Shown here: positions 9,318 through 22,664 of the stretch, in pieces
Layout: each line of letters opens with the position of its first letter
Numbering within the stretch: the first letter of the stretch is position 1
Source: Emiliania huxleyi CCMP1516
Taxonomy: Eukaryota > Haptophyta > Isochrysidales > Noelaerhabdaceae
Direction of reading: 5' to 3'
DNA: 64,000 nucleotides
NCBI RefSeq assembly: GCF_000372725.1
Contig: NW_005196379.1
Location: forward strand, 4,247 to 68,246
Position numbers and translations under genes: made by a program
Notes under the pieces: model-generated
What the model was told of the DNA's origin: nothing
Database searches by the model: none
What the model saw: the letters and a program-made list of their open reading frames with translations, nothing else

Positions 9318-12209
9318 TCACCACGTCAGCTGAAACCCGTCCGCAGCAGCGACGGTGGCCGCCTCGAGCCGCAAAGCGTGGACGGCTGCGACGAGGCTGT
9401 CGGCGGCGGCGTCATTCACCAGCCACTCGCCGTGGCCCATGCCCTCCATCGAGAGCACGCGCACGCCTCGTCGCCGCGCCCTCCACGACCCGAAGCCGTC
9501 GCTCGCTGCGCGCGGGTTGATGATTGTGTCCAGAGTGCCGACGGCGATGAGCGCCGGCGTCTGCGCCTCGCAGTCGTCGAGCCAGAAGGAGGCCTCGTAC
9601 CACGGCAGCTGGCGCGCCACCAGCGCCGCCGTCCACAGCTCCTTCTTGAAGAGGAAGTCCTCGAAGGAGGCCTGCGCCGAGTCGAGGCGCGTGAAGATGA
9701 CCTCGCGCGTCGTGCGCGAGTGGTGCAAGTTGACGGCGATCGGGTCGATGAGCACCACCCCGCCGACGCGCCGCGCGCCACCCTCGTTCTCGCGCGCGTC
9801 GTGGTGCGCCACGTAAGTCGCGTAGGCGGAGCCGAGGGAGTGGCCTACCACCACGGCGCGCGCGAGGCCGAGCGAGTCGAGCGCGCGCTCGACGGTGGCT
9901 CCAAAGTCGGCGGGCGCGGGAGGCGAGCGCGAGAAGGGCCGCTGGCTCGCGGCGGGCAGCTCGACCATCAGGATGTCCGCCTCGTCCTCGCCGAGCGCGG
10001 CGTCGGCCTCGCCCATCCGCGAGACGCGCCGGACGTACGGGGCGACGCCTATAGGAAGGTCCCAGGAAAGGTCTAGGAAAGGTCTTCCTCCACTGTTGTT
10101 CGCCGGACGTACGGGGCGACGCCGAAGCCGATGCCGTGGATGAAGACGAGCGCGTCGGGCGCCGAGGCGCTGAGGGCGGAGGGGGCGGCCGAGGCGGGGC
10201 CCTTCTCGACGCGCGCCCCTCGCCTGTGCCAGTACGAGAGGGCGCCCTCCCTGCGCCGCACGAAGCCGTGGCGGCGCATCCGCAGCGGCGTGAGCCCGTG
10301 CGCCACGAGGAGCGTGACAAAGTAAAAGAGGAGCGGCCGGTGCCGCCACCGCAGCGGGTCCATCGGCGCGCACATGGAAGAGACGCGCAGCTGGCGAGAC
10401 GCGCGCCACGCCCTCGCCGCGGAGCCGAGCCGAGCCGACGCGGAGCCGAGCCAGCGGGACGGAGACGCGGCCACGTACACGAACGGACGCAGCAATCGCC
10501 GGGCGGCGGATGCCGGGGCGGGCGGCGGCGCCACCGGCGCCGCGAGTGTGGCTTGGCCGGCCGCCGCGTCAGCCCTGGAGCCGCCGCTCAGGCCCTGCTC
10601 CGCCCCCTCGGCCGACCCGGCTGCGCCGAGGGGGCCAGAGAGGCCCCTCGACACCTCGAGGGTGCGCGACAGACCCGAGGCGGCGAGGCGCTTCGTCGCC
10701 CGGAAGAGGCGGCCGACAGGCGGAGCCTCGCCCACCGCCTCGCCCACCGCCTCGCCCACCCGCCCCGCAACGCCCTTCCCGACGTCGAGCGCCGACCCCG
10801 CCACGCCGCGCCCGATGCTGCGCGTCGTCTCGACGACCGACGCCACAGCGGGCGCCTCCTTGATCGCTCGGTCGACGGCGCTCGCCGCCTTGCCCGCCAC
10901 GCCCTTGCCAAGGTCGACCGCAGAGCCGGCCGCAGCCTTGCCCCGGTCGAGCGCGCTGCCCACCGCGCCGCGCTCCGCCTCCGCCACCGCCGCTATCAGC
11001 TCATCGACGTACTCTCTCAGCTCGTCCGCCTGCGGACACGCGCGGGCGTGAAGCGCCGCCCTACACCGCAGCCAAGCCCGAGCTCCGCGGAGCCCGCCGT
11101 CGTCAGAGGAGGTGTCTAGGAGGTGTCTAGGAGGCGTCTGGGAGGTGTCTCTTGTCGATGGCGTGTCTCGCCTCGTCGGACGAGAGGAGTCGCGGCCTCT
11201 GCTTGCCGAAGAGCGAGCGGCAGAGCCAGCTCTCCAGGTCGGCGCGGGACAGGTCCTCCCACACGACTCCGTATGGCTCGAGTCGCGGACGGCCCGAGCC
11301 CGGCCCCGGCCCTGACCCGCCACCCGCCTCCCCTGCGGCGCCGCCCTCCGACGCACCGCCCTCCGACGCGCGGCCCGCCTTGAGCAGCAGCTCCGCGGGA
11401 GAGGCGTCGGCGAGCTCGGACCGCCGGAACATCCACCCCTCGACGAAGTCGCGCGGCGACTGGGACGGGTCGCGGAGGATGCGTCGCCAGATGCCCCGTC
11501 GCCACTCGCGCGTCTTCACCGCTGCGAAAGGCGGAGGGCAGGCTGAGCCGCCGAGGCGCAGGTTCTCGCGCATCGCCACCGCGAGGCAGGCGACGTAGAA
11601 GGCGGCTTCGCCGCACACCCAGAGCGAGAGCGCGGCGCGGCGCACGCCGGGCAGGGCGGCCACCCGGCGGGCGGTGACCGCTCGCGCGACGAGGAGGAGT
11701 GCGAGCGGCCCCATCATCTCGAGGCAAGAGACAAACAGCAGCATGCCCGCGTACAGCCGATCGTTTGCACCGACGAGAGTCTCGATGTAGCGGCGCGGCG
11801 CGGCATCTCCGTCGTCCGGAGGCGCGAGCGGCGCGGCGGCCTCTCGCGTCGCCCTCGACGTGAGCCATTTTGGCAGCAGCGCCGGGAACTGCGAGACGCG
11901 CAGCCCAACGACGGCACGGCCGACTGCCGCGGATGCGTTGGACGCGACCGCAATCGACCAGGCGTAGGCGTCGCGCACACCATCCTGCGACGTGCTCAGT
12001 CGCGAGACGGACCACGAGTAGGCCTCGATCGCGGCCAGCCTCGACTGCTCGAGCCGCAGCCCTGGGCTCTCTGCGTCCTCGCCTGCCGCCCCGTCCGTGC
12101 CGGGCTCGCCCGCCAGCCGCGCGGAGGCGTGTCGAAGGCGAGGCAACCGTGCCTGGCAGCGTAGCGAGGGCGTTGGGCAAAAGCCAAGCGCGAGGACGAG
12201 CGGAAGCAT
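9318..12209 (-). CDS. Membrane-anchored alpha/beta hydrolase
   Basis: Exons about 11136-12209, 10123-11029 and 9318-10048 give about 900 residues. Exon 1 begins with a hydrophobic leader (MLPLVLALGF) and has two further membrane segments (YAGMLLFVSCLEM and LWVCGEAAFYVACLAV). Exon 2 has repeated Gly-Lys-Gly-Val helices, a membrane segment FYFVTLLVAHGL and the start of the hydrolase fold (LVFIHGIGFG, oxyanion region). Exon 3 holds the nucleophile elbow VVVGHSLGSAY, an acid in VGTLDTIINP and the His in MEGMGHGEW, so the triad is complete. The order (GWMF..., ESWLCRSLFGK, ELREYVDEL, DPLRWRHRPLL, HGIG) resembles fungal membrane hydrolases as I remember them. Intron 10049-10122 is GC-AG between two perfect 23-bp copies. 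Intron 11030-11135 is placed less surely. Confidence 0.75.
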
Positions 12210-12298
12210 ATACAAATCTCGCGGCGAGCGGGTGGCGTTCGCTCGCGCGAGGCAAGAAATCGTGCTGGTCGCCCGCCACGCATGCCTGTCCGACATGG

Positions 12299-12995
12299 GT
12301 GCGAAACAACGACAAGACCAAGGCACGGGCAGAGGAGCGAGAAGAACATAGGATGGATAGGGCGCCTGTTCACGGCATGGAGGGTGAGCCACGATGAACG
12401 TGAATGAACGTAGAGCCGAACGAGAGGAAGCCGGGGAAGACGACTCCGAGGAGGACGAAACACCAGTGGTAATCCCGCCATCAGCTGTCACGATATACCC
12501 GAAGGGAACCCCAGTGCCAACACCGACCGTTGAGGTTCAAGTGCTCGAAACGAGAGTGGACCTGAGCAACGTCCAACGACATGACTTGGAGGCAAATGAT
12601 CGGAGTGGGAGTCAGAAATGTGGTCCTTGCGCGAGGGGAGCTCGATAAACTCGAGGGGCCAAATTATGCCGCGAGGAGGGCGGAGTTACGCAGAGGGGCG
12701 AGAGAAGCAGCGAGAGCAAGGCAGACGGCAGCGGCGTCTCAGAACGAGGCCGAGGAGAGCGATGAGTCAGAGGATGAAACAGCAGGAGAGAGAACGAGGA
12801 CGAGAGTGGGAAGAACGAGAGGTGGCATGAAGGTCGCTGCGAGAATTGGTGAGAAACTGCGAAGAGAGATAGGAAGTGGTAGACGCCCGAGGGTGGGCGA
12901 CGGCTAGCACCACACTCCTCTCCTTAAAATCCCTGTGTGGTGGCGGCGTGCCGTCCTCCCATCCCTCCCTTGGGTTGTCTGTTTTCTTTCTTTCT
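12299..12995 (+). mobile_element. Mobile-element fragment (families C and B)
   Basis: The left part (12299-12520) matches 32140-32365 at DNA level and codes an acidic stretch (EDDSEEDETPV). The right part (12640-12995) matches 26408-26765 and ends in the basic frame GGMKVAARIGEKLRREIG...PRVGDG, then stop. A conserved 3' segment with TGTGTGGTGGCGGCGTGCCG and a pyrimidine-rich tail follows. An open frame runs from 12581 to 12907. It looks like a decayed retroelement with only the end of its protein kept. It abuts the 5' end of the hydrolase gene. Confidence 0.6.
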
Positions 12996-13416
12996 TTTGC
13001 CTATCCCTCCTTTCACACTCTCTCCCAGTCATGGTCTAGAGCCCGTGTTCTCCTCCCACCGGTCTACCCCGTCGTGGGGATTCGGGTCTTCCCCTTCGTC
13101 AGACGTTTCACCTAGAGAACGAACGCGCGCCCCCTTCGCCCACACCCTGAGCTCGTGAGCTGGTGGGGCTCGCACGCCCTCCCCGCTCCCCCTCGGGCCG
13201 GTTTTTTCTTTCTTTCTTCTACAACACAGAAGGGTGGGAAAGAGGAGTGATGCTCCGAGTGCTGCTACCGCACTCCAAGTCGTGCTCCAAGGGCAAGGCT
13301 GCGCGGGCGCGCACACCCACCATATTCGTTATTCCGCCCATTGAGGCGGAGCGGCACGCCCTCACTGACAGAGGAAACCGTACTACATGTAGAGCACGAG
13401 CGCAAAACAGCTGCCC

Positions 13417-14929
13417 TCACGGCCGCATCTTAGCTCTCACCACCCGTGCCGCGGCTTCGGCGCCGTCCTCATCAACAACCTCTTGGCGCAGCTCCTCGAG
13501 AAGGCTTGCAGGCACGGCGAGGGCTAGCCGCACCGCCGCCTCTATTTGCGCCGTCCGCCGGTCGCGGAGCGCTGCCTTGCGAACGGGCGTGAAGCACCCG
13601 CCAGCCGCACTTGCCGCGGCGGCATAGCCGTAGAGCTCCTCGAGCCGCACCGCGATGTAGTGCTGGTCGTCAAAGAATGGGAACGGAACGATGGGCACGC
13701 CCAGCGCGAGAGCCTCGTGCACCGAGTTTGCTCCTGACGCGGCGTCGCGGCGTGAGCATCTGCGAACGGGGCGGAGCCGCCACGGATCCCGAGGGCGCAC
13801 CGGCGTGCGACACAAAGGCTCGAACGTTGTCGTGAGCGAGAGCCTCCCACTGCGGCAGCCACTGGGCGACGCGCAGGCGGCCGTCTGCGAGTGCGGTGGC
13901 CAACGCCCCGTCGTCTGCGAGATCCGAGGCCGTGGCGACGAGCACGCGCGGCGACGCCGCGAGGCACGCCAGCAGCAGGTCGACCTGGCGGCGGCGAGAG
14001 CCCGCCCGGGTGTGTGGGGTGGACGGGTCGGTGGAGAGGGGCTGGCGCACGCGCGCCTCTGCCGACGCGGAGAGGCTGTGCAGCGCGCTCTGCGATCCGA
14101 GCGAGATGAGCGTGGTGGGCCGCTGCTCGGGCGGCTGCACAGCGCCATCCAGCCACGCCTTGAGCTCGGTGTCGAAGCGACCCGGTCCCCCCCCCGCATC
14201 TCTGGGCAGGAAGGCGCCGAAGAGGCGCCGCGTTGTGCGCCACGCCGGCGAAAGGGCGATCCCCCGGCGCAAGGGCGCCGCCAGCATAAAGCCAGCCTCG
14301 AGCGCACCCGCGGCCGTCTCGAGATCCGCGATCGGCCCATCCACATCCTCAGGACGGTCGCGCGTTCGCGTCTCGCCGTCAAACGAGGTTACTGCCACGT
14401 GGCCGTGGCTGCGGAAAGCGTCGACAAAGGATGGCCGCACGCCGAGGCTGGGCACGTCCGCCTCGAGGCACACCCCAGCGACCCATCTGCACCACGTGTA
14501 CTCCCAAACCACTGCCGCCACGTCCGGCTCACGCACTCGGGCGCCCAGAGCGGCACGGCCCTCCTCGCTCGCTGCGGCCGCCATCGGGTCGGTGTCCAGG
14601 GCGCACCCGAAGCGCTCCATGGCAGCGACCAGCCCAGCAAAGCCGTCAGCCACCACAGCCGCTTGACCTTCGGCGTCGGAATCGCCGGCGCTGGCAGCCC
14701 ACTTGTACGAAGCGACAAAAGAGGCGAGAGAGCGCCCGTCGCCAAGCATCGGCCGCACCTGCAAGCCGCTCAGCCCCGGCGCCCACCTGGCGGCATGCTC
14801 ATTGGTCCACAGCTCACACCGAACTGTGGCGGAGATGAGCCGCTCTGCCAGCGGCCCGGCCCACTGATAGTGCCCGCGATCGGCGGCAGCTACGAGGATC
14901 ACGGTCCTCGGTTGTGGTGCGTCCGACAT
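13417..14929 (-). CDS. GT1-type (UDP-sugar) glycosyltransferase
   Basis: Exons 14051-14929, 13801-13984 and 13417-13733 give 459 residues. The N-terminus (TVILVAAADRGHYQWAGPLA) is the usual GT-B acceptor-domain start. The C-terminal half has PTTLISLGSQSAL, then LRVAQWLPQWEALAHDNVRA, and, across an intron, FVSHAGANSVHEALALGVPI and PFFDDQHYIAVRLEE. This is the UDP-sugar binding signature of GT1 enzymes such as sterol and flavonoid glucosyltransferases. Intron 13734-13800 (GT-AG, 67 nt) splits the HAG/ANSVHEA motif. Intron 13985-14050 (GT-AG, 66 nt) is in frame and would add 22 residues if kept. Acceptor unknown. It is divergent from the FkbM gene, which may also act in glycan modification. Confidence 0.8.
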
Positions 14930-15097
14930 TGGCGACGGCGGTGCTTGACACCAATGCGTCAGGCCAAAGATCGAGGACGTACGTTCGATGACTTCAAGGG
15001 CGCGCTAACAACATCGCCCCGCGGCGGCATTTTGCCGGCGACGGTGGAGCAGAAGAATCAGCCGAGCAAGCATGCCCAACAAATCAACACGCAACCG
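14930..15097. promoter_or_regulatory. Shared divergent promoter region
   Basis: 168 bp separate the ATG codons of the glycosyltransferase (-) and the FkbM methyltransferase (+). No TATA box is evident. The methyltransferase frame stays open through this interval and has an ATG at 14954, so its 5' end could lie further left. Confidence 0.35.
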
Positions 15098-16300
15098 ATG
15101 CGCTCGGCGGAGCGGCAGCAGCATGCGCGGCTGGAGCGGCTCAACGTGAGCCGGCCGGCGTGGCCGCTCAACTTCACCTTTGTCTACGACCCACTGGACC
15201 GCGACATGGTGCGCATGCTCCGCACTCGCGTGCTGGAGCCTACGCTGTCCCGCGTGTGGCACGAGCTCACGTGGAAGTGCTGCCGGCATGAGAAGGGTGT
15301 CGTCGTCGACGTCGGCAGCAACTATGGCTGGTACACGCTACTGGCCGCCAGTCTCGGCTGCGACGTGCTCGCGGTGGATCCGGTGCCCTCCTACCAGCGG
15401 ATATTAAAGCGGAACCTTGACGAGAATGGACTTCAACACAGGGTGACGATGAGGCGCGCGGTGGTGTACAACGAGCGCGGCACCTTCAATGTGAGCGTCC
15501 CGATTGCCGTCGCGGGAGGGCAGAAGCGGCGCAAGGTGCTGGGCATGACAGGCATGCACGGCGTCGCTGGCGTGCTCAAGTCTGACTCCCGAGACCGGCA
15601 GGCCGGCGGCTCGTACCTCGTCAGTGCAGCCTCGGTGAGCCTCGACAAGCTGCTGGCCGCGTATGGCACGCGGCCAATCTGCATGCTGAAGCTCGACGTG
15701 GAGGGGTACGAGCCGCAGGCGCTCCTCACGGCTCGAGACACGCTCGACTCGGGCCGTGTGCGCGCGCTGCAGGTGGAGGTCAACCGGGTGTATGCGCAGG
15801 GTGCCGTCCAGCAGAACTTGCGCGTGACCGAGCTCCTCGAGGAGCTCGACCGGCGGCGCTTCCGCGTTCGGCAGGTGCACAGCAAGTGTGCGCACGCGAG
15901 GAAGGCCGGCAGCCTCTGCGTCGACTCTGCGGACGCTCTGCCGCCTGACGGGGTGAGGTGGGAGGAGGCGCCGTCCGTTTGGGCGCGCCTGGACGAGATA
16001 CCCTCCAACCGGAGCCGGCAACGGGCCGCGAACGCCCGCTGCTACCAGAGCATCTTTGCGGACCGGTTCAACTGGAGCGGCAGGCCTTCCGCGATGGAGC
16101 ACGCCTTCCGCGACGACATCGTCGGCATGACCGCCGACATTGTGGCCATTCCGACCGGTGCCCCGCCCGCGGCTGCCCACGAGCACGCCTGCGTGGCGCC
16201 GCCGTTGGCCCTGCGGCAGCGCCGCTACCAATATGAGTACCGGTACAAGCGGGAGACCGTAGCTAGCGGTGGCGTGCGGGCGCGGGTTTCTGCGGTCTAA
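15098..16300 (+). CDS. FkbM-family methyltransferase
   Basis: Single exon of 400 residues from the ATG at 15098 (an in-frame ATG at 14954 is possible). The SAM-binding site is VVVDVGSNYGWYTLLAASLG, followed by an acidic loop (LAVDPVPSYQRILKRNLDE). The second FkbM signature, ICMLKLDVEGYEPQALLTA, follows after a 70-residue insert. Family members O-methylate sugars, antibiotics or small molecules. The C-terminal 120 residues are not typical of the family. No signal peptide is seen with this start. The stop codon touches the end of a repeat family A copy, so the 3'UTR is element-derived. Confidence 0.82.
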   Translation: MRSAERQQHARLERLNVSRPAWPLNFTFVYDPLDRDMVRMLRTRVLEPTLSRVWHELTWKCCRHEKGVVVDVGSNYGWYTLLAASLGCDVLAVDPVPSYQRILKRNLDENGLQHRVTMRRAVVYNERGTFNVSVPIAVAGGQKRRKVLGMTGMHGVAGVLKSDSRDRQAGGSYLVSAASVSLDKLLAAYGTRPICMLKLDVEGYEPQALLTARDTLDSGRVRALQVEVNRVYAQGAVQQNLRVTELLEELDRRRFRVRQVHSKCAHARKAGSLCVDSADALPPDGVRWEEAPSVWARLDEIPSNRSRQRAANARCYQSIFADRFNWSGRPSAMEHAFRDDIVGMTADIVAIPTGAPPAAAHEHACVAPPLALRQRRYQYEYRYKRETVASGGVRARVSAV

Positions 16301-16457
16301 TACCAAACAACTCTAACACTCACACGTCATTTGGAGCCTGGAGCCCTGTTCACGCGCGCGCGAGACGTGCAGACAGGGTTGCCGAGTGAGAGCGAATGGC
16401 GCGCGGTTCACACGCCTCGCACAACAGAGAGAGAGATGCGCTCTGCATGGTGGGACA
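16299..16457 (-). repeat. Repeat family A, 5'-truncated copy
   Basis: Same 150-bp block as at 1793-1951 and 57964-58096, reading as the end of a retroelement-like ORF on the minus strand. Small indels break the frame here. It starts at the methyltransferase stop codon. Confidence 0.75.
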
Positions 16458-16671
16458 CTTGTTAATACTGTGAAAACCGAAAGGTGTGGATTTGTGTGAA
16501 CGCACAGCGCCACCTGCAGAAATTTCTCAATAACAAGGCCTGTGAATGGCGGCGATTGAGCGCCTCCCTCTCTCCGGCTGCGCGCATGACCGGTGCGGCC
16601 TCCGAGTCGGCGTCTAGTGCGCGCGATAAGGTTTTTGCTCGCCTTCCCTGGGTCCCCGTGTTGCATGTCTG

Positions 16672-16915
16672 ACTGTCACTGTGCGATTTCGGGGCTCGGG
16701 GTTGTGCGTTTGTGTGAACGGCTGCTGCTTGCTTGTGCGTCTTGGTCCGGCGTTGTGTTTTTGTGTGAACGTGCTTCTGACTGTCGTTGCTGTCAATCCC
16801 TTTCTCGACTGTCTGAGCTTGTGCGTCTTGGGACCGGGGTTGTGTTTTTGTGTGAACGGCTGCGATTTCGGGCCCGGGGTTGTGCGTTTATGTGAACGGC
16901 TGCTGTCAATCGTCG
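16672..16915. repeat. Four degenerate copies of a GTTGTG...TGTGAACG unit
   Basis: GGGTTGTGCGTTTGTGTGAA-like units recur at about 16697, 16752, 16837 and 16877, spaced 40-85 bp, just upstream of the monooxygenase ATG at 16965. A related piece lies at 34508-34528. It may be promoter-proximal or a mobile scrap. The rest of 16458-16671 shows nothing clear. Confidence 0.55.
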
Positions 16916-16964
16916 AAAGCACCGCCCCCCAACCCCGCCGCCGCCGGCTGCAGCGCGATCCGCG

Positions 16965-19155
16965 ATGGGTGCTCCGGACGTGCTGATGCTCGTCCTCCCC
17001 TTCCTCGTGCTGTGCGGAGGGGTCTGCGGCGTCGGCTGGTGCTTCCTGGCCCGCACGCTGCTCCGCGCCCGCGTGGAGGGCTATCGAAAGCTCGTCCGTC
17101 GTGGGGAGGAGCTGCAGCGCGCGCCCGATGTCGAGGCTGGTGCGGCTACTACTTCACCTTGCAGCGCGACCACGCGCCTGCTGCTGCTGCCGCTCCTCAT
17201 TCTCCCCTGCCTGCTGATCGCCGTGTTTGTCGCCGTTCCAAGCTGCTGCGGCGCGCTAGTCATGGGTGCGCTTCGCCGCTCCCGCCGCCGCCGAGTAGCG
17301 CGGCGGCCGAGCAGACGGCCAGAGGGCCTCCGTGTCGCGGTGGTTGGCGGCGGGTGGACTGGCGTCCGCGTCGTCGGCGCGCTGCGCCGGCGTGGCGTGC
17401 AGCAGATCACCGCCTTTGAGCAGGCCGCGTCGCTGGGCGGTTCTGCGTGCGGCGCGTCGCTGCATCACTTGGGCACGGGCGAGCTCCGGTCGGTGTGGAA
17501 TTCGATCCACACCGACGGCCGGATCGGCGGCGCGAGGGCCAGCAAGCCTGGCGGCGAGGCTGGCGGCGAGGGCAGGGGCGGTGGCGAGGGCAGGGGTGGT
17601 GGCGAGGGCAGGGGCGGTGGCGAGGGCGGCTCGTCCCTCGACGAGCGCGCGAGGCCGCCGGAGCTGCTCGCGTCGCTCGAGTCGCTCGCGCGGCGGTCAG
17701 CGGCGTGGGGCCACTTCCGCTTCCGCTCTGCGGTGCGGGCGCTGAACTACGACCCAACGAGGCGCGAGGCGACGCTGCGTGTGCAGCGGACGGACGGGGG
17801 CCGGTTCGGTGCGGAGGTCGAGTACGGGCCCTTCGACTGCGTGGTGTGGGCCTCCCTCGACGGACGGCCGAGCCCGCCCCACGAGCAGACGGTGCGGTAC
17901 CAGGAGGCGTTCCAAGGGCGGATCACACACGCGTCCGCGCTGCTGCCCGAGGAGTTGGAGGAGGCGGCAGCGAGGCTCGAGAGGGTGGTTGTGGTTGGCG
18001 CGAGCAAGGCAGCGTGCGACCTCGTCCTCGCGCTCCGCAGGAACGGGCACGCCTCCTCCCTCACGTGGGCGGTCCGCCGCCCGTACACCTTCCTCCGCCT
18101 CGAGGCGCTCGCCGACGCCTCCGCCAGCGGCGCGGCGCTGCACCTCGCCAACGGAGTCGCCGCCGCCGCAGCGCCCTTCGCCCCGCGGCTGAGCGGGCTC
18201 GTCTGGTGGGCCACCGGCCTGGCGTGCACTCCCTGCAGCCCCTCCAGCCCGGCCGCGGCAGCCGCGGGGGCGGCGACACGCGGTGTCGGCGAGAGGGCGA
18301 GGTGGGCGGATGATTGGGGCGCCTTCCGCGTGGGGGTGCTGTCGGAGGCGGAGCTCTCCTTGCTGCGCAGCACGAGGCTCGTGGTGGGCGAGCCGCTCTC
18401 TTTCTCCGAAGGCGGGATCCACTTCTCGGGCGGTGTCGAGGTGCGTGCCGACCTCGTCATCTTCGCGACCGGCCACACGACAGGCGACGAGACGCGCCCG
18501 CCCGTGCCCCCCCCCCCCCCCGACCCATCTCCTCCCGCGCCCAACGCCCCCTTTTGCTGCGCACACTGCAGGCCTCGAGGCGCTGCACATCGAGCGAGCG
18601 AGCGAGAGGCGGGGGCGACCACCGCAGCCAGGCTCGCAGGCCGAGAGAGGCGGAGGCGGAGGCGGAGGCGGAGCTGCGGAGCTCGAAGCGGCGGCCGAGG
18701 AGGCGGGCGGCGGCGTGGCGGAGAGGGCGGGACTCGCGGGGGCGGCCTGGTCTTCGCCGTCGCGCGAGTTGCCCCTCCCGCCTAGAGGACGGTGGTACCG
18801 CCACCTCATCGCGCCTCGCTGCCCGGTCCTCGCCAGCGCGGCGGAGTGCTTCACCGGGTTCGGGCCGGCGCACGGCGAGACTGTCGCGCGGCTGCTGGTC
18901 GACCACCTCTGTGACGCGGACTCCTACTCCCTCGGAGAGGAGGAGCTCGAAGCTGAGACGCGCAGCCACTGCAGCCGCGGCCAGCAACTCTTCGGCGCGC
19001 CCCGCGGGCGGCTCAACCCCGCTCCTCAGTGGCTGCTGCTCCTCCTCGACCTGACCTCTCAGGGCCTGCTCGAGTTTACTGACCTCCGTGACATCTTCCG
19101 CGGCGCGCTCCGCACTGTGCGACTGCCACGCGGAGCGCCGCACTCTGACGAGTGA
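16965..19155 (+). CDS. Membrane-anchored flavin-containing monooxygenase-like protein
   Basis: Exons 16965-18483 and 18572-19155 give about 700 residues. Two N-terminal membrane segments (LMLVLPFLVLCGGVCGVGW and LLLLPLLILPCLLIAVFVAV) precede the FAD-binding motif LRVAVVGGGWTGVRVV. A second Rossmann motif VVVVGASKAACDLVLAL should bind NAD(P)H. The FMO-type motif FATGHTTG is completed across the intron (GC-AG, 88 nt, with a long C tract). A Gly/Glu-rich linker (about residues 190-220) and a Gly-rich stretch after the intron are insertions. The C-terminus (GRWYRHLIAPRCPVLASAA) fits the last FMO region. Substrate unknown. The membrane anchor suggests the ER. Confidence 0.72.
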
Positions 19156-20740
19156 CTACTCGCGCGCCTTTTGGGGCGCCAAGTCCATGACGCATGAGCA
19201 ATACACATCATTCAAGTTCGCTGTGTGTATGTGTGCCAGAGCAGTGAGTTTGTTGTGTGAAGTGTGTCAACACCGCACGGATCAATAATATCAGAGGACA
19301 GAGTCAGAGACCGGACGCGGAGTCCGGAGACGAGAGGATGAGAGCATTTGTGGGGAAAGAGTCCCCCACAGGGGCAGGGCCTCCAGCCTCCAGGGCACGC
19401 ACCACCGGACAAGCGCGCGCAGCGCAAAATACGACTATGGATAGGACTATACATACACTAAAAGCCGTGGCGAAGTGTCAAATCACAAACAAAAAAGACA
19501 GGGAAAAACTCGGACCCACGTAGACAAGGAGCGCGCGCCAATGGCCGCCTCCGTGACACTCCCACCTCCTGGGCCGGCGCGGGAGTTTTACTGCCGAGTT
19601 TCTCCCGGCCGGCCGCCTCCTGACACGCCCACTGACCGAGCCCATCGAAAAAATTCGGCGCGCCGCACTGCTCTGACCCCTGCTCGCCACTGCTCGCCAC
19701 TGCTCGCCACTGTCGCCTCGGTTGCCGAGGCTGCCGCGCACCCGCGCGCCCGCGTCGCTGCGCGACTACGAACTGCACCAGCTGGGCTCGAACCAATGAC
19801 CAAAACGTCCCCGACCCGAACGCTGCACCAACTAGGCCACGCCGCAGGCTCGATTTGCAATACGCACAAAACTGGCCGCTCATAAAGCACTACTCATTTG
19901 CCGAGGCCACGCGGCGCCCCTCCACAGCCAGCCTACCCTCCTATCGCGCCACTCGAAGCCCCGCGGCCGCCTCTCGCCTACCGCGCTGCCCTCGCCTGCC
20001 ACCGCACCGCCCGCGCTCCAGCCTAACCAGCTCTGCATCTCGCAACACACACTTGACAGGGACAGACCAGGCGCAGGAAAAGGGAGCGGGGCCCGAATCC
20101 AAGGGACCACCCCGTCGGGCGGAGGAGCTGTGAACTCAGGTCCAGCAGGAAGGCTGCTGGCTCCTGACTCATCCCCCAAATCCCCCACACCTTGGCGGCC
20201 TGAAACCTTACCATTCCGACACCTCACACACACCCCTCCCCTAGGGCTAAGCAGTGCGCGAGCCCACCCGACTTCAGGCGAGACGTTGACCACTCCTTTG
20301 GAACAGTTCTGTCAGTGGCTGCACTAGACGCCCACAGAGGCGCGCGGCGCGGGCAGATGACTAGGGGAGAAAAAGCGGAGAACCTAGCTCGCTGGGAGAT
20401 GCGCGCAACCTAAAGACGGGAATAGGGGAGAAGTGTCAGTGTGAGGGGAGGGCGTAGGCTGGCGTTTTTGCCTTTGAAAACTGAACAGTTTTTTTAACAA
20501 AAAAGACAGTTGTGAGTTGAGAGTGTGAAGGCGATGAATGAAGGCGACGGCCCAGGAAGGCAGGGTAAGCCGTACTGGGTACTGCCGATCCCGGATCCCG
20601 CTGACGAGCGAGCTCTTCTTGTAGCACGATCGGTCACACCCGTACACCTCCGCGCTCCGTGTGCCCTCCGCCCAATCCCACACCCCCTCTGAACCCGCAC
20701 GCCCGCGGCCGATCGACGACTGAAACAGAAACCGCAACTC
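19156..20740. other. Intergenic region with little structure
   Basis: Apart from the tRNA-like block at 19774-19846 and a CTGCTCGCCA triplication near 19680-19710, I see no convincing gene. Open frames on the minus strand at 19880-20293 lack recognisable motifs. The last 400 bp are the probable 5' flank of the TTLL gene. Confidence 0.5.
19774..19846 (-). other. tRNA-like sequence (pol III A/B-box type)
   Basis: A 73-nt minus-strand block has an A-box-like GTGGCCTAGTTGGTGC and a B-box GGTTCGAGCCC. The ends can pair over most of seven positions, and a CGTTC/GGACG stem closes a seven-base loop with GTC in the anticodon place. The base before it is G instead of the universal U33 and the D-stem is poor. 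A SINE head or tRNA pseudogene is more likely than a working tRNA-Asp. Confidence 0.3.

Positions 20741-22664
<1,924 letters not shown>

Noticed and set aside
13691..14950. Plus-strand frame running antisense to the glycosyltransferase
   Set aside because: The minus strand has the clear GT1 motifs; only the part from 15098 (or 14954) shows real protein character.
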